Assembly: GCA_021229015.1 (NCBI GenBank)
Contig: CM037789.1
Location: 38,077,120 to 38,141,119 of the forward strand
Length of the DNA: 64,000 nucleotides
From: Solen grandis
Lineage: Eukaryota; Mollusca; Bivalvia; Adapedonta; Solenidae
Direction of reading: 5' to 3'
Part shown: piece by piece, positions 45,263 through 55,196 of the stretch
How the letters are laid out: each line of letters begins with the position of its first letter
Position numbering within the stretch: position 1 is the first letter of the stretch
Position numbers and translations under genes: made by a program
Notes under the pieces: model-generated
What the model saw: the letters and a program-made list of their open reading frames with translations, nothing else
Told to the model about the DNA's origin: nothing
Databases searched by the model: none

Positions 45263-45424
45263 ATATACCAGTCTTCCTGTATCTGTTGGTCTGTAGATTT
45301 GTGTCTTGGTCTGAAGTTGTGTTAGTTCGTATAAAGTTTGAAAATGCTTTTGTTTATTTTTCTGTTACGTTTGCTGGACGAAATCTATTCTTTTACTGAT
45401 TTCTGTTTATATTTTCATTTTCAG

Positions 45425-45647
45425 TGTGTATCAGTCGTTCAGCGTCCTATCGGAAGACTTACGCAGAACATTACTCCCATACAATAAGAACGAGAAGATG
45501 GTCAAAACTGATAAACTCAATCTAGTGCAAAGAGCATTTGTGAATTTGGTCGATGACACTAATATAAAGCATGCACTTTCCCAGCTGATATCGGAATGCT
45601 GTAGACTCAGGATTTTTGAGTACGATACAGAAACAGAAAATCAATAA
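45425..45647 (+). CDS. Candidate terminal exon, unknown protein
   Basis: A polypyrimidine tract and TTTTCAG end at 45424; 73 open codons run to TAA at 45645. The peptide is amphipathic and protein-like (VYQSFSVLSEDLRRTLLPYN, LNLVQRAFVNLVDDTNIKHA, SQLISECCRLRIFEYDTETE). It resembles a helical C-terminal segment. No family recognised. It may be linked to the decayed coding sequence at 43775-44290. Confidence 0.4.
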
Positions 45648-45805
45648 CTACCTGTAGCACAGGTTGAAGTATGAACTGAGGACTAAAGTATCACTAAAAG
45701 AAATGTTAGAGGAAACTGCACTCAGCGTAACAAGTTGTTTGAATGTTTTGTTAAACTGGGTCAAATTCCACCATCAATTCTGTATTTCATAACTCGTTTC
45801 TCTAA

Positions 45806-45984
45806 CAAGAGGGCCATGATGGCCCTTAATCGCTCACCTGAGAAATATTGCTTTCAATGGTTTATAATATGAACATACTTAAAGTGGGACCAATTTTGAC
45901 ACAGGGCCATGATTAAAAACAAACTTTGGTAATGATCCATTAGACAATGCTGCATGCACAATGCCATATGGTTTCTACAAGGTT
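45806..45984 (+). mobile_element. Family A element A8, head end
   Basis: ACAAGAGGGCCATGATGGCC, TCGCTCACCTGAG, then module-like GGGCCATGATTAAAAACAAA. Interrupted by the RTE-like LINE that follows. Confidence 0.65.
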
Positions 45985-46703
45985 TTCCCTTTAAGCTTAC
46001 TGATCTAGCTTTGAAATTAATGGGGCGTGTTCTAGACACCTTCATTCGCAGGATGGTGAACATCGACTCTATGCAGTTTGGCTTTGTGCCTGGCCAGGGC
46101 ACCACAGATGCTATTTTCATCTTGAGACAGCTGCAAGAGAAACACTTTGCTGCTAACAAGCCACTGTATCTTGCCTTGTGGATCTGGAGAAAGCTTGATC
46201 GTGTCCATAGGAAAGTTCTTTGGTGGGCTTTGAGAAGTCTTGGCGTAGAAGAATGGGCTGTTCGCATCATCCAGGCGATGTACTCCAATGTCAGAAGCCG
46301 CGTGCGTGTCAATGGACAGTTCAGTGATGAATTTGGTTTGGAAGTCGGTGTACATCAGGGTTCTGTTCTCAGTCCTCTACTCTTTATCATAGTGACTGAT
46401 GCACTTCGCTCCATGCGTCTTAGATGGTATGGTCATGTGATGCGTTCTTCAGCCTGCATCAACACAATTACCAGCATGAGGATCCCATGCCCTGGAAAAC
46501 GTGGGCGTCCAAGAAAAACATAGTCAGAGTGTGTAAAGGCTGATCTAAAAGCCTGCAACCACTTGGACTCTGATCCTTTGAACAGGGTTTCGTGGAGATC
46601 GAATGTCAGGCGATCTAGCCGCCTGCTGCCTACCCCAGTAAGTGGGATGCCCGCAGCAGATGAAAAATAAAATCAGGATTTGATTGATTGATTGATGATG
46701 ATC
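45985..46703 (+). pseudogene. RTE-type LINE reverse transcriptase, deleted copy
   Basis: Reads LTDLALKLMGRVLDTFIRRM, then MQFGFVPGQGTTDAIFILRQ, KVLWWALRSLGVEEWAVRII and VGVHQGSVLSPLLFIIV, motifs of the RTE-clade reverse transcriptase palm. Motif A is destroyed: a one-base and a two-base deletion turn the normal VDLEKAFDRV reading into LWIWRKLDRV, losing the first catalytic Asp but restoring frame. After LLFIIV an internal deletion removes the YADD motif and jumps to the C-terminal LRWYGHVMR. A TAG at 46520-46522 replaces a Trp codon; the tail then reads on to TAA at 46668 (VSWRSNVRRSSRLLPTPVSG). It ends in a (TTGA)n tail near 46682-46698, typical of RTE elements. Confidence 0.85.
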
Positions 46704-47150
46704 CCCATCATAAAATATATTGTGCCTAGGTAAGGTTAAATAGTTGGTAATTCTGGCAAGAACATTATTTCTTGAACTACATTCAAAGGCCTTTTTAATA
46801 GGATATGTTGGGAAGCATACAAGCAAATGGGCAGAACAAAGTTACAGAACTATATTTTGCTTAACAATTAAACAAGTTTTAATCACGTTATCTGGCAATG
46901 GCAGAAATATTAGCACAGCTTCAAAAACAAAGACATATCCTGAAACACAAATCATGATTCAATTAAAAGTCCTTTTTGGAAATATTCAAATAAGATTTTT
47001 TTCTACATTCGTCCCTTAGCAACTTTGTACTTTTATTTATTTATTTTTTTAGTGGGGTTAATTACTTGTTTTGCCATGTGATTTTAACTTGAAAAAAGAA
47101 CAACATTTATTTATATTTTACCTGAATATTATAACAATCTTGCTAAATGT
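46704..47150. other. Intergenic, nothing recognised
   Basis: The frame at 46744-47019 has no domain and runs into T-rich sequence. Confidence 0.4.
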
Positions 47151-47152
47151 TA

Positions 47153-49424
47153 AACAAGAGGCCCATGAGGCCCTAATTCGCTCACCTGAGATAAATAGGT
47201 TGACCCAAGGAACATCTGTACCAATTTATTTTAAAATCTGGCCAGTAGTTTTGAAGATGATTCTTAGTTTTCATATTTTTTTTCTTTTTGTTGCCATGGC
47301 AACCAGAGTTATACATGGATCAAGTTTATTTTAGCAACTTTTGTGGAGGTTGACCCAAGGATCATCCCTGCCAAGTTTAATCAAATTCTGTCCAGTGGTT
47401 TCAGAGGAGATGTTGTTTAAAGGTTTCTCTATATACATATAAGGCAAATAAGCCCCGCCCCTTGCGGCCATGTTTTTTTACGGATCGGAATAATTTTAGC
47501 AACTTTGGTAGAGGTTGACCCAAGGAACATCTGTACCAATTTATTTTAAAATCTGGCCAGTAGTTTTGAAGAAGATGATTTTTAAAGTTTTCATTTTTTA
47601 GCTCACCTGAGCACAACGTGCTCATGGTGAGCTTTTGTGATCGCCCTTCGTCCGTCGTCGTGTGTCGTGCGTCGTCAACAATTTGCTTTAAACGACATCT
47701 CCTCTGAAACCGCTGGACAGAATTTAATGAAACTTGGCAGGAATGTTCCTTGGGTGAGGCTCTACAAAAGTTGCTAAAATGAAGAACTCTGGTTGCCATG
47801 GCTACAAAAAAAAAAACTAATTTGAAAACTTTAAAAATCATCTCCTTCAAAACTACTGGCCAGATTTCAAATTAATTTGGTACAGATGTTCCTTGGGTCA
47901 ACCTCTACCAAAGTTGCTAAAATTATTCCGATCCGTAAAAAAAAACATGGCCGCCAGAGGCGGGGCTTATTTGCCTTATATGTATATAGAGAAACCTTTA
48001 AACAACATCTCCTCTGAAACCGCTGGACAGAATTTGATTAAACTTGGCAGGGATGATCCTTGGGTCAACCCTTACAAAAGTTGCTAAAATAAACTTGATC
48101 CATGTAGAACTCTGGTTGCCAAGGCAACTAAAAGAAAAAAAATATGAAAACTGTAAAAATCATCTTCTTCAAAACTACTGGCCAGATTTTAAAATAAATT
48201 GGTACAGATAATCCTTGGGTCAACCTCTACCAAAGTTGCTAAAAAAATTCCGATCCGTAAAAAAACATGGCCGCCAGGGGCGGGGCTTATTTGCCTTATA
48301 TGTGTATTGGGAAAACGTTAATCAACATTTCCTCAGAAACCAATTGACAGAATTTGATTAAATTTGGCAGGAATGATCCTTGGGTCAACCTTCACAAAAG
48401 TGCCTAAAATAAACTTGATCCATATAGAACTCTGGTTGCCATGGTAACAAAAAGAAGAAAAAAAATGAAAACTTTAAAAATCATCTTCTTCAAAACTACT
48501 GGCCAGATTTTAAAATAAATTGGTACAGATGTTCCTTTGGGCAACCTATTTATCTCACCTGAGCGATTTAGGGCCTCATGTGCCTCTTATTTTCTTTTTG
48601 TAGCCATGGCAACCAGAGTTCTACATGGATCAAGTTTATTTTAGCAACTTTTGTGAAGGTTGACCCAAGGATCATCCCTGCCAAGTTTAATCAAATTCTG
48701 TCCAGTGGTTTCAGAGGAGATGTTGTTTAAAGGTTTCCCTATATACATATAAGGCAAATAAGCCCCGCCCCTGGCGGCCATGTTTTAATTTTAGCAACTT
48801 TGGTAGAGGTTGACCCAAGGAACATCTGTACCAATTTATTTTAAAATCTGGCCAGTAGTTTTGAAGAAGATGATTTTTAAAGTTTTCACTTTTTTTTGTT
48901 GCCATGGCAACCAGAGTTCTACATGGATCAAGTTTATTATAGCAACTTTTGTGAAGGTTGACCCAAGGATCATCCCTGCCAAGTTTAATCAAATTTTGTC
49001 CAGTGGTTTCAGAGGAGATGTTGTTTAAAGGTCTCTCTATATACATATAAGGCAAATAAGCCCCGCCTCTGGCGGCCATGTTTTTTTTACGGATCGGAAT
49101 AATTTTAGCAATTTTGGTAGAGGTTGACCCAAGGAACATCTGTACCAAATTAATTTGAAATCTGACCAGTAGTTTTGAAGTAGATGATTTTTAAAGTTTT
49201 CAAGTTAGTTTTTCTTTTTGTAGCCATGGCAACCAGAGTTCTTCATTTTAGCAACTTTTGTAGAGCCTCACCCAAGGAACATTCCTGCCAAGTTTCATTA
49301 AATTCTGTCCAGCGGTTTCAGAGGAGATGTCCTTTAAAGCAAATTGTTGACGACGAACGACGACGGACGAAGGGTAACCACAAAAGCTCACCTTGAGCAC
49401 GTTGTGCTCAGGTGAGCTAAAAAA
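47153..49424 (+). mobile_element. Family A element A9 (beta modules), interrupted by A10
   Basis: Head AAGAGGCCCATGAGGCCCTA with CTCACCTGAGATAAATAGG at 47156; beta modules start near 47204, 47519, 48821 and 49131. Tail GCTCACCTTGAGCACGTTGT hairpin at about 49387-49418. It is split in a poly-T of the second module by the oppositely oriented element A10 (47598-48590). Confidence 0.85.
47598..48590 (-). mobile_element. Family A element A10 nested inside A9
   Basis: Complete minus-strand element: tail (reverse) TAGCTCACCTGAGCACAACG at 47599, a GTCGTCGTGTGTCGTGCGTC run, two to three beta modules in reverse, and head (reverse) CTCACCTGAGCGATTTAGGG then CCTCATGTGCCTCTTA near 48590. Left of it A9 reads AGTTTTCATTTTT, and right of it TTTTCTTTTTGTAGCCATGG continues the same module. 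The insertion therefore defines the element ends and a T-rich target. Confidence 0.85.
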
Positions 49425-49439
49425 ATCTACAACAACCCT

Positions 49440-50143
49440 TTTATAATCTATTTCCCACAATACAATCCTATGTAAAATCAAATGACCCCTGGGGCGGGGC
49501 CAAGATTTGAAAATATTCGGTACAGATCTGCTAGATGGTGCAACATGCCAAATTTCAAGGCTTGAAGCCAAGCTTTGTTCTCTATACATGTGTAAGCATA
49601 TGTAAAAATAGAGACCCCTGGGGCGGGTCAATTTTGACCCCTGGGCCATGATTTGAAAAAAAAATTGATAGAGATGTACTAAACAATGCTACACACTAAA
49701 TATCTTAACTCTTGACCTTGTGGTTTCTGAGAAGAAGATTTTCCTTTCTTCCTCTATATAAGCCTATGTAAAATCAAGTGACACCTGGGGCGGACCAAAG
49801 GGCCATGATTTGAACAACTTTGGTAGAGATCCACTAGACAATGGTACAAGCCTTATATCTAAGCTCTAGGCCATGTGGTGTCTGATAAGAAGATTTTTCT
49901 AGTTTTTCCCTATATAAGCCTTTGTAAAATAAAATGACCCCTGGAGCGAGTGCAATTTTGACCCAGAGGTCATTATTTTAACAACTTTTGTAGTAGTTCA
50001 CAAGACAATTCTACATACCAAATATCCAAGCTCTAAGCCTTGCAGTATTACAGGAGATGATTTTTCTATTTTCCCTATGTAAAATCAAGTGACCCCTAGG
50101 GCAGGGCTAAATTCATCGATTTTGATTCAGATTAACATGATTT
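49440..50143 (+). mobile_element. Family A-type alpha-module array A11, broken by the hAT element
   Basis: Units of about 160 bp with TCAA(A/G)TGACCCCTGGGGCGG near 49477, 49770 and 50085 and CAAATATC(T/C)AAGCTCTA phrases, like the interior of A1. No clear head or tail. The right side is cut by the hAT transposon at 50144. Confidence 0.7.
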
Positions 50144-50517
50144 CAGGCGCGTAGCTAGGCTTACGCACGTACGCAAAATAATTTTAGACAGGTCGAAAAA
50201 ATAAAAATGAAAAAAATGCGAAAAAAGCAATAAAAATGTACACTAGGAGTTAAGGGGGGGGGGGGTGAGGTGCAGACTATCGGAAATTCTAAGAATAAAA
50301 ATTATGAAAAAAAAACATAGTAACACATAACAATAAACTCATATATTTTCATTGTAGTTAACCTTTGTCGATTACCTTAAGAATATAGTCGAGGGAGTAC
50401 TTAGACATAACACGGGTTCATGTCTATCAATTACTCCTCTTTATTAATTAAGTTGTCCTGGAGTCCTCTCCCTTGTAAATGTTTACATCTGCGTTCGCGC
50501 GAATTTTTCGAAGAAAA

Positions 50518-50651
50518 ATGGCTACACTTTTAAACCCTCACAACCCACCATACCCCGATGCTTTTCATGAGAGGATATCCGATGACAATGACCGAATGTG
50601 TCTCTTAAAGAGTAAATGGGATACTGTGCATCAGTTTACATTCCCGAGCAG
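50518..50651 (+). CDS. hAT transposase, exon 1 of 2
   Basis: ATG at 50518, 44 codons plus two bases, ending at donor GTAAAT (50652). It encodes a short acidic start and HQFTFPSR, which leads into the zinc-finger sequence of exon 2. Joining AG to the G at 51117 gives an Arg codon and FPSRYINGKFRKIQTHWF across the junction, a typical start of the TTF-type zinc finger of ZMYM1-like hAT proteins. This join explains why the exon 2 frame has no good ATG at its start. Confidence 0.85.
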
Positions 50652-51116
50652 GTAAATACATTTCTTTAACAATACTAAATTCTGGCAGATTTATCGCTGC
50701 TTGAGTGTTTTAGAACCATATTGAATACTCACATTTTGTAAATAATTATTTTACATATTTTAATACAATCATAATTGCATTTATTGTATAATATGAAACA
50801 GTTTACATATGTGTAAAAGTTAAAACAGTCACAGATCCGGTTTATGTATCATATAGAGTGCGCACGTTATTGAAGAGACACAATGGTCAAGTGGTTGGTT
50901 GTAATCACGGCATTGTAAGCAATTGTCATCTTCCGGCGCGGGTTCGAGCACCACCTGTATCACTTATTTTAAGGATTTTTTTTAAAATATAATTTTGTTC
51001 AATCATTGTGTTTTGGGATCATCTCCATTTGGTTTTGAGCATTTTTCAAAACGACGGAGGTATTACAAAATTAATGCTGACTAGTGAAGTATATAATCGT
51101 ATTTTTCTCTCTGCAG
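50652..51116 (+). other. Intron of the hAT transposase gene
   Basis: GT (50652) to AG (CTCTCTGCAG, 51116). It contains a tRNA-like stretch at about 50880-50972 with A-box-like TGGTCAAGTGGTT and B-box-like GGGTTCGAGC and near-complementary ends (GACACA/TGTATC); probably a SINE-related relic. Confidence 0.75.
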
Positions 51117-53283
51117 GTACATCAACGGGAAGTTCCGTAAAATTCAGACGCATTGGTTTGTCGAAAACACATGGCTACGTTATTCAAAGTCCAAAGAGGG
51201 AGCATATTGTGGGCCGTGCCACTTATTCGGAGGAATCGCTGCAGAGAAGAAACCGTCTCTTGTGTCGCAACCAGCAACCGATCCAAGCAATCTTGGTAAG
51301 ACCATCACCGCACATATAAAATGTAAGACACACGTAGAATCTCTTGAAGCGGCTGAAAACTTTGAGTCAGTAATGTCCGGGAAATTGAAGAACATCGCAC
51401 AATCGATTTCCTCTGCTCATGATGCCATAGTTTGTAAGAACAGACTCATTTTGAAAGGAATAGTTGACACTATCATCTTGTGTGGCAAACAGAATTTGGC
51501 GTTACGTGGGCATAACGACAGTGCCAGTAACTTTAAGGCGTTGCTGGAGTACCAATCAAAATACAATCTAGTGCTTAGGGAACATTTAGAGAATGGTGAC
51601 CCAAGGACAATATACACCTCACCCGAAATTCAAAACGAACTAACCTCAATCATCGGTGATCAGCTCAAAGAGGAAATAGTGCAGAAATGCAATAGTGCCC
51701 CATTCTTTGGTTTTATTGCTGACGAAGCCACGGACGCCTCCACCATGGAGCAAATGGCGCTTTGTTTGAGGTACTTCGACGCCACTACCAGTTCAGTGAG
51801 AGAAGACTTTATTGCTTTCGCTGAGTGCGAATCAACAACTGGTGAAGCGTTGTCAAATGCATTTGTAGCCAACCTTAGACAAGCCGGAGTAGATATAATG
51901 AAAATGAGGGGTCAAGGTTACGACGGGGCGTCCAACATGTCCGGAAGATTCCGTGGCGTCCAAGCGCGGGTACGGCAGATAATTCCCGATGCAATTTACA
52001 CGCACTGCAAGGCGCACTGCTTAAACCTAGCAATAATACATGCATCTGAGGAGCCACTCTCCAGAAACATGATGAAGACAGTACAAGAAGTGGCTTTTCT
52101 GTTCAATTACTCGGGAAAACGGTTGTTAAGATTTCGGGAGACGTTGGCGAACGACCAAGCTTGCCGCGAAGAGATGGAGAGTCGTACAAAACTCCAGTCA
52201 TTATGCGAAACTCGATGGGCAGCCAGAGCAGACGCACTGAATACGTTTAAGTGCTCGTACCCAACCGTTGTTAACTGCTTAGAGGACCTAAGCCTTAACT
52301 ATGGTGACGCCAAGGCTGGTGCATTCAGAGCTGCAGTCACTCAGTTCGGCTTCATAGTAGGTCTCGTCGCCATAGAACACGTTCTTTCTGGACTTGTGTC
52401 GCTCTCACAAATGCTGCAGCGTAAAACCTGCGACTTAGTTGAAGCTGTTAGAGAGGCACAGACAGTTTCTCGTCAGGTTGCTGAAGAAAGAAATGATCCA
52501 GCGGTGTGGGATGCCCTTTGCAACAAGTCCGTCGATATGGCCCAAGCAGTTGGTGTCGAACCATCCCGACCACGAGCAGTGTGCAACCATAGACAACAAC
52601 ATCAACAGAATGCGCCTGCAGACACGACCTCACAATACTGGCGACGCAACTTGTACCTTCCATTCGTCGACCATTTATCGACGGAACTATCCACCAGGCT
52701 CATTCAAAATGGCGAAAGGTTTAACGCACAATATATGATACCGAGCGAAATAGAGCATATCGACAACGATATTGTACAGGTATTATACGCCACCTTTTCG
52801 CGAGATCTGCCGGCTGACTCACTTGAGGAGTTTCAACGAGAGGTTAGTCGCTGGAGAAATAGGTGTGATGGAGATGGTCCTGTCTATGATACCATAGGTG
52901 ATACATTAGCACACATGAACGCTGAGCTGTACCCAAATGTGTCAACATGCCTCCACATTTTACTGGCAATGCCAGTTTCAACAGCCACTGCAGAGCGCTC
53001 ATTCAGCTCAATGAGAAGGGTGAAAACCTACCTACGATCAACAATGACCACCGGTAGACTGTCTGGGCTTGGGTTGATGAGCATTCACCGTGATAGGGAC
53101 ATAAACGTCGACACAATTATAGATGTGTTTGCACGTAGAAAGGAGCGAAGACTAGCCCTCTTTTTGATTGACCAGCTACATTACCACATCAATTATGGCA
53201 TCGTGCGCGAACTAAAAAAAATGACCACTGTATTGGAATACATTGTAATTAAATGTGATTTAAACAGTTTGCAGAAACTCTAG
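51117..53283 (+). CDS. hAT transposase (ZMYM1-like), exon 2 of 2
   Basis: With exon 1 it gives 766 codons without a break. Residues about 45-84 form the TTF-type zinc finger (THWFVENTWLRYSKSKEGAY then CGPCHLFGG). The RNase H-like catalytic domain follows: first Asp in FFGFIADEATDAS (about residue 247), second Asp in GQGYDGASNMSGRFRG, then HCKAHCLNLAI and the hAT ETRW box. The C-terminal dimerisation domain contains the presumed catalytic Glu in STATAERSFSSMRRVKTYLR (about residue 670). All hallmark residues are present. The protein would cut and reinsert the element in the nucleus. Whether it is still mobile or has been taken over by the host cannot be decided, but flanking inverted ends favour a mobile copy. 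Confidence 0.92.
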
Positions 53284-54006
53284 CGAGAACGTATGTTTTC
53301 CATTGTGTTCATTTTTGCACTTGCATTTTATAAGCGTGTTTACCGTTATATACCATCTCTATCAAAGTTCAATAGCTAAACAGTCTGAACGCCCATTATA
53401 TGATGTTTTGTTGTGCACTTTGTTCAACAGGAGATATGTATAATATTGTACGTTTGTTTTAAAATTGCAGATGATAATTTGCATTCAATATATGGATGGA
53501 AAAAGAAGACTTGATTTTTTGTCTTTCATTAATACAATTATATCTTTTGCACGGTCAAATCAAACTCCTTCTCAGTAGTTACCTCCCCTTACAGTTGTCG
53601 ATAACCACTGCCATCACAAGTAGATTTCGGCTGATATAGGCCGGATTTACTATTTCACTTTTGCCTTCAGTTTTGAATATATCGTATCAATTTCATCATA
53701 TTCCACGAAAATAACATTCGTTATTATGAGATAAGTAAAAAATCAAATCAAATAATATTGATTTATAACATTATGAGTGTTGACCACATGGTTTCAACTA
53801 TCATCACGTGACTTGTGTGGAGGCAGTGGTTAAAGTAGCGTAGCGTGACATAACCGGTGCGCGGAGTTTGCGGTCAAATAGGACCACATTCTATGTTGTA
53901 TAGTATACTCGAAAAGACACCATAGACCGTTCCAATTACAAAAAAAATCCCGGGGGACCCCCCTAGCAGAGTGCGTAAAATCAATTTGGGCTCAGCTACG
54001 CGCCTG

Positions 54007-54484
54007 GATTTTAATTCAAATTTCTATAACAACTGTCTGTCTGACAGCGCCGACCAATTATAATCGGAAAACGAGTGTTTGGCCCACGGAACGCCGACAT
54101 TTCCACTATGTCATCTTTTTTGCATGAAACGCCGACATGTTCATTGCATTCAGAAGAAAACCGTTCCGAAGGACTCTCCCTCAGCAATACTATTCTACTC
54201 TGGAATCCGACTCGCTGATCTACTGATACGTGCTTCTTCACGTTATGCAGTTCTGGCTATGTTGTGTAGCCTGTACATAACCAGAACCAATCACACTAAG
54301 CTTTGCAACAAAAATCCGTTTACTATAGAAAACATTATATTATATTGCTGTTTCATGGAATACCAAAGCTAACAAAAACAATTGTACTTTGTTATATTAA
54401 ACACGAATTATCCATTAAGAGCATCCAACATTAATAGAATTATCCATTCTTTATAAACACACCAGAATTGTATACCCTAATTTT
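54007..54484. other. Right flank of the hAT insertion; no gene recognised
   Basis: Two short open frames overlap on opposite strands (54011-54241 and 54079-54372), neither with domain-like content. Confidence 0.4.
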
Positions 54485-54711
54485 GGGCCGCCGTGGCCGA
54501 GCGGTTACAGTCGTGGACTACAAATCTCTCAGCCCCTCACCGCTGTGGGACTTCGGATTTTTCATGTGAGAAAGCCTTCCAGCTGGCTTGCAGAAGGTCG
54601 GTGGTTCTATCCGTGTACCTCTGTGTACTCGGGGTCTTCCTCAACCTGTAATAAGCTGGACGTCGCTATATGATTGAAATACTATCGCAGCGACGGTAAA
54701 CCCTAATACAA
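54485..54711 (+). mobile_element. tRNA-derived SINE, family 2, full length
   Basis: Head GGGCCGCCGTGGCCGAGCGG (A box included), body TTCATGTGAGAAAGCCTTCC, 3' end TATGATTGAAATACTATCGC and GCGACGGTAAACCC. The B box is partly lost here compared with the copy at 24080-24318. Related fragments are at 17782-17838 and 61766-62004. Confidence 0.85.
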
Positions 54712-55005
54712 CAACACTACCCTAATTTACAGGTGGGCTGGTGGAACTGGTACATGAGCATTTCTGTTGTTGCTCGTGGGGAATACTATTAAATTAATTG
54801 GGGTTACCTGTAACGATGTAAAAATTAGAAAAATCTCTGCTCTCTTCGGACTTGCCGTCTTACCTCGCCTGCTGCTTCCCGCCGAACACTCAACACACGC
54901 ATGCGCACATCCCAACCGGGAAATATGCAAATGACGCAAAGTAATGACGGGACTGACCCGTAGCGAATGCTACATTTCTGCTATAAATGTTTGTACAATA
55001 TAACA

Positions 55006-55037
<32 letters not shown>
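55006..55037. repeat. (TATC)n microsatellite at LINE 3' end
   Basis: Eight TATC units. On the minus strand this is a GATA tail after the LINE coding region and 3'-UTR, in the position where CR1/L2-type elements carry a short tandem repeat. Confidence 0.9.
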
Positions 55038-55196
55038 ATATACTGCACAAACTCCCCTTTCGGGTATTACTGGCAGGTGCGCGTCTGTGCAAGGATAAAA
55101 CTGTTAAAATAAAAATTTTGTTAGGGTGAGAAAATTTTCTGAAAAAAAGGTGAATATGTTAGGTTTAAGATCTGGTAAAAACATCTTTTTGTTGAT

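Larger units (their letters stand above)
50144..54006 (+). mobile_element. hAT transposon, apparently complete (3.86 kb)
   Basis: Terminal inverted repeats: CAGGCGCGTAGCT at 50144-50156 and its exact reverse complement AGCTACGCGCCTG at 53994-54006. CAGG-type ends fit hAT. The same five bases GATTT abut both sides (50139-50143 and 54007-54011); hAT elements normally duplicate 8 bp, so three positions would have to have changed or the ends are slightly misplaced. Between the ends lies one intact two-exon transposase gene on the plus strand. Confidence 0.85.

Noticed and set aside
47401..49649. Minus-strand frames of 133-149 codons in elements A9 and A10
   Set aside because: They are the same beta-module sequence read across nested copies; no protein family or splice support.
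51180..52663. Minus-strand open frames opposite the hAT transposase
   Set aside because: Shadows of a strong plus-strand coding sequence with complete motifs.
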